DNA from: CAZONU01 sp965370045
Lineage (GTDB): Bacteria; Planctomycetota; SZUA-567; JAKLDR01
Assembly (NCBI GenBank): GCA_965370045.1
Contig: CBDUSI010000174.1
Span: 1 to 6,197 of the forward strand
Length of the DNA: 6,197 bases
Reading direction: 5' to 3'
This document shows, one piece after another, positions 4,710 through 6,197 of the stretch; position 1 is the stretch's first letter, and each line of letters begins with the position of its first letter. Made by a program: the position numbers and the translations under genes. The notes beneath the pieces were generated by a model that worked only from the letters and a program-made list of their open reading frames with translations, ran no database searches and had not been told where the DNA came from.

Positions 4710-5650
4710 CAGAAGGCCTCCTCGCTGGCGACGCAGCGGCCGGACACTTCCTCGACGGTGGTGGTGGCCACGCAGATGCAGCTGTCGGCGGCGCCGTAGT
4801 AGACGCTGAGCGTTCCGTCCTCGTCGAGCAGCGCGCCGGTGGAGTAGACGATATTGGTGAGGTCGCCGACGCGCTCATGGCGTTCGCGGGGAGAGAGGAT
4901 GGGGATGTTGGTGCGGCCCACTATATGCGTGGGCTCCTCGCGGTCGAGGATCACCGCGCCCAGCCGGTAGATGGGCCCGGCGGAGGTCCGCTTGGCCCCG
5001 TAGTAGATCAGCAGCCAGCCGTCCTCGATCTCCAGGGGTGGGGCGCCCGGTCCGATCCAGTGATAGTCCCAGAATCCGTCGCGGGGGGAGAGCACCCGTT
5101 CGCTGGCGCCCCAGTGGATCAGGTCGTCGCTGTAGGAGACCCAGATGCTGCGGCCCTCGCCGGGCCGCTCCACGCGCGCGTAGCGGCCCTTGAGCCTGGC
5201 GGGGAACAGCGCCCCGCCCTTGGTGTCCGGCTCGGAGGTCAGGCCGATCCTCTCGACGCCGGTGAAGTCCCCGGTGCGCGCCAGACCCAGCCGGTAGCCG
5301 TGCTCGCCGTAGGCCAGGTAGAATATGTAATACTGCCCGTCCAGGAACGTGATCCGCGCGTCCATGATGCCCTCGCGCTCGTGCTGCCGGTAGAGCGGCT
5401 CATCCGAGGGGCGCATGAAGGGCTCGGCCTCCACCTGCCAGCGGCCGCGCCCCGCCTGGCGGGCCAGGTGGAAGCACTGCAGCCCGGAGAGGTGCTCGAT
5501 GGTTACCAGCAGGAGCACCTCTCCGCCGACCCGCGCCACTCCCGCGTTGCGCACGTCCGAGCACGGGAAGTCCAGGTCGTTGATGGTGATTATCGGGCTG
5601 CCCTCGATGCGCTGCAGCAGGTCCTTGTCGGTGGGCTTGCGTCGGGACAT
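4709..5650 (-). CDS. GH130-family paralogue with altered active-site motifs
   Basis: The 313-residue protein aligns with its downstream neighbour with very few gaps, including identical TSAGPIYR and YYGAAD blocks, so the two arose by duplication or are ancient paralogues. Key differences from the neighbour are Thr50 for Arg (LLLVTIE), GIMDAR for GIEDPR (94-99, D97 kept), KGGALFP for KDGVLFP (144-150) and IYYGAK for IYHGVR (Tyr217 for His219). The kept Asp suggests it is still an enzyme on a beta-mannoside or related glycan. Loss of basic residues associated with phosphate suggests hydrolysis or another substrate rather than phosphorolysis; this is inference. It starts with ATG at 5650 with AAGGA 7 nt upstream, and lies 17 nt after the prepilin-like gene. 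A 10-residue tail after CVATTTVEEV ends in SEEAF. Confidence 0.9.
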   Translation of the reverse strand: MSRRKPTDKDLLQRIEGSPIITINDLDFPCSDVRNAGVARVGGEVLLLVTIEHLSGLQCFHLARQAGRGRWQVEAEPFMRPSDEPLYRQHEREGIMDARITFLDGQYYIFYLAYGEHGYRLGLARTGDFTGVERIGLTSEPDTKGGALFPARLKGRYARVERPGEGRSIWVSYSDDLIHWGASERVLSPRDGFWDYHWIGPGAPPLEIEDGWLLIYYGAKRTSAGPIYRLGAVILDREEPTHIVGRTNIPILSPRERHERVGDLTNIVYSTGALLDEDGTLSVYYGAADSCICVATTTVEEVSGRCVASEEAF

Positions 5651-5667
5651 GCCCGGTTCCTTTCCGG

Positions 5668-6197
5668 TCAGTTGTCGTACTTGGGTGGGGGCGGGCCCTT
5701 GGTGCGCGGGGGCAGCTTGCGAGCGGGAGGCGCGTCGGGTGGCTCGCGCAGCCCGGGCCGGGGCGTCTTCCTGCGCCGCGGGCGAGAGCGCGGCTCCTTT
5801 TTCTCGTCGGCCAGCAGCGCCCGGAGCTCCTCCCGGTCGATCTCCTTCACCCGCCCGCCCACGAAGAGCGCCAGGAGCTTCCCGTGCGCGCGCGCGGCCG
5901 GGTTCTCCCAGGCCAGGAGCAGGTGCGCCGGGTCGGTCACCTCGCGCGAGCGCGAGGTCCAGCGGAAGGGTCTGTTGCTGGCCGGGCAGAAGGCGAACTT
6001 GCGGTGGCGCAGGTAGCGGACCAGGAGTTCCTCAACGGCCCGGTCGCCGAAGGGGTAGCGGTCCCCGTGGGCGGCGGCGTACTTCCCGGCGGCCTCGCCC
6101 AGGCGCTCGAGCCGCTCGCGGCACTCGGCGGCCAGGAGCCGCTCGCTGGCGTTGCGGCGGGCCCGGGCCCACAGCATTCCGACGGCCGCCACCAGCA
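5668..6197 (-). CDS. Prepilin-like (H-X9-DG type) protein, N-terminus beyond the window
   Basis: At least 175 residues are visible and the frame is open at the window edge. The visible start (LVAAVGMLWARARRNASERL) looks like the end of an N-terminal membrane helix followed by the amphipathic helix of type IV prepilin or type II secretion pseudopilin-like proteins. After it come CRERLERLGEAAGKYAAAHG then DRYP, a CPAS motif, and AHGKLLALFVGGRVKEI. These follow the planctomycete/PVC prepilin-like pattern (conserved Cys, a Y...HGxRYP block, a CP motif, and H-X9-DG near the end), except that the last motif is one residue shorter and reads GG for DG. The tail (about 45 residues) is rich in Lys, Arg and Pro. 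Such proteins are abundant and mostly of unknown role. It heads the visible part of the operon with the GH130 pair. Confidence 0.75.
   Translation of the reverse strand, partial: LVAAVGMLWARARRNASERLLAAECRERLERLGEAAGKYAAAHGDRYPFGDRAVEELLVRYLRHRKFAFCPASNRPFRWTSRSREVTDPAHLLLAWENPAARAHGKLLALFVGGRVKEIDREELRALLADEKKEPRSRPRRRKTPRPGLREPPDAPPARKLPPRTKGPPPPKYDN

Noticed and set aside
4053..4799. 248-residue + strand open frame
   Set aside because: It is antisense to the canonical GH130 gene, which shows clear family motifs throughout.
4877..6016. 379-residue + strand open frame
   Set aside because: It is the antisense shadow of the GH130 paralogue and the prepilin-like gene, a common effect of high GC at third codon positions. 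Its composition is Gly/Ala/Val/Arg-rich with no recognisable motif.

Overview
The window is GC-rich and gene-dense apart from its left end. No rRNA, tRNA or CRISPR is visible. Several traits point to a planctomycete or a close PVC-type or candidate-phylum bacterium, probably from a metagenome assembly: a prepilin-like protein with a degenerate H-X9-DG motif, a paired CxxxxC...GxCxxHY zinc-finger protein, two adjacent GH130 genes, and dispersed inverted repeats with arms of the 'cgccaagacgccaag' and 'aactgaaaac' types. This assignment is inference from gene content and memory of such genomes.

Left end (1-1408, + strand). The first 176 bases hold an imperfect inverted repeat, a perfect 16-bp palindrome and a small hairpin, but no convincing gene. 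An ORF (245-1408) follows. It encodes two gapless copies of an ~84-residue helix-turn-helix-like domain, each preceded by an inverted-repeat element built from 8-bp units. One element lies over the start of the ORF and the other sits in frame between the two domain copies. The last ~300 bases of the ORF look non-conserved and carry a cluster of short hairpins, which may be the 3' end of converging transcripts.

Middle (1422-2714, - strand). A compact three-gene operon is transcribed leftward: an HU/IHF-family DNA-binding protein, then a small coiled-coil protein of unknown function, then a small double zinc-finger protein. The genes are separated by only 3 nt each, and a plausible sigma-70-type promoter lies upstream. 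The layout suggests a nucleoid or DNA-associated module.

Centre right (2844-3776, + strand). A YddG-like EamA/DMT-family permease, probably an aromatic amino acid exporter, diverges from the HU operon. It converges with the next operon with only 3 bp between stop codons.

Right (3780-6197, - strand). A second leftward operon runs from a prepilin-like protein cut by the window edge, through two GH130 glycoside phosphorylase/glycosidase paralogues (17-nt gap, then a 1-nt TGATG overlap). The downstream paralogue keeps the canonical GH130 motifs. The upstream one keeps the candidate catalytic Asp but has lost an Arg and a His typical of phosphorolytic members, so the two probably differ in mechanism or substrate.

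The most unusual structure is the association of each domain copy in the left-hand ORF with a repeat element whose units contain no stop codon in any of the six reading frames.
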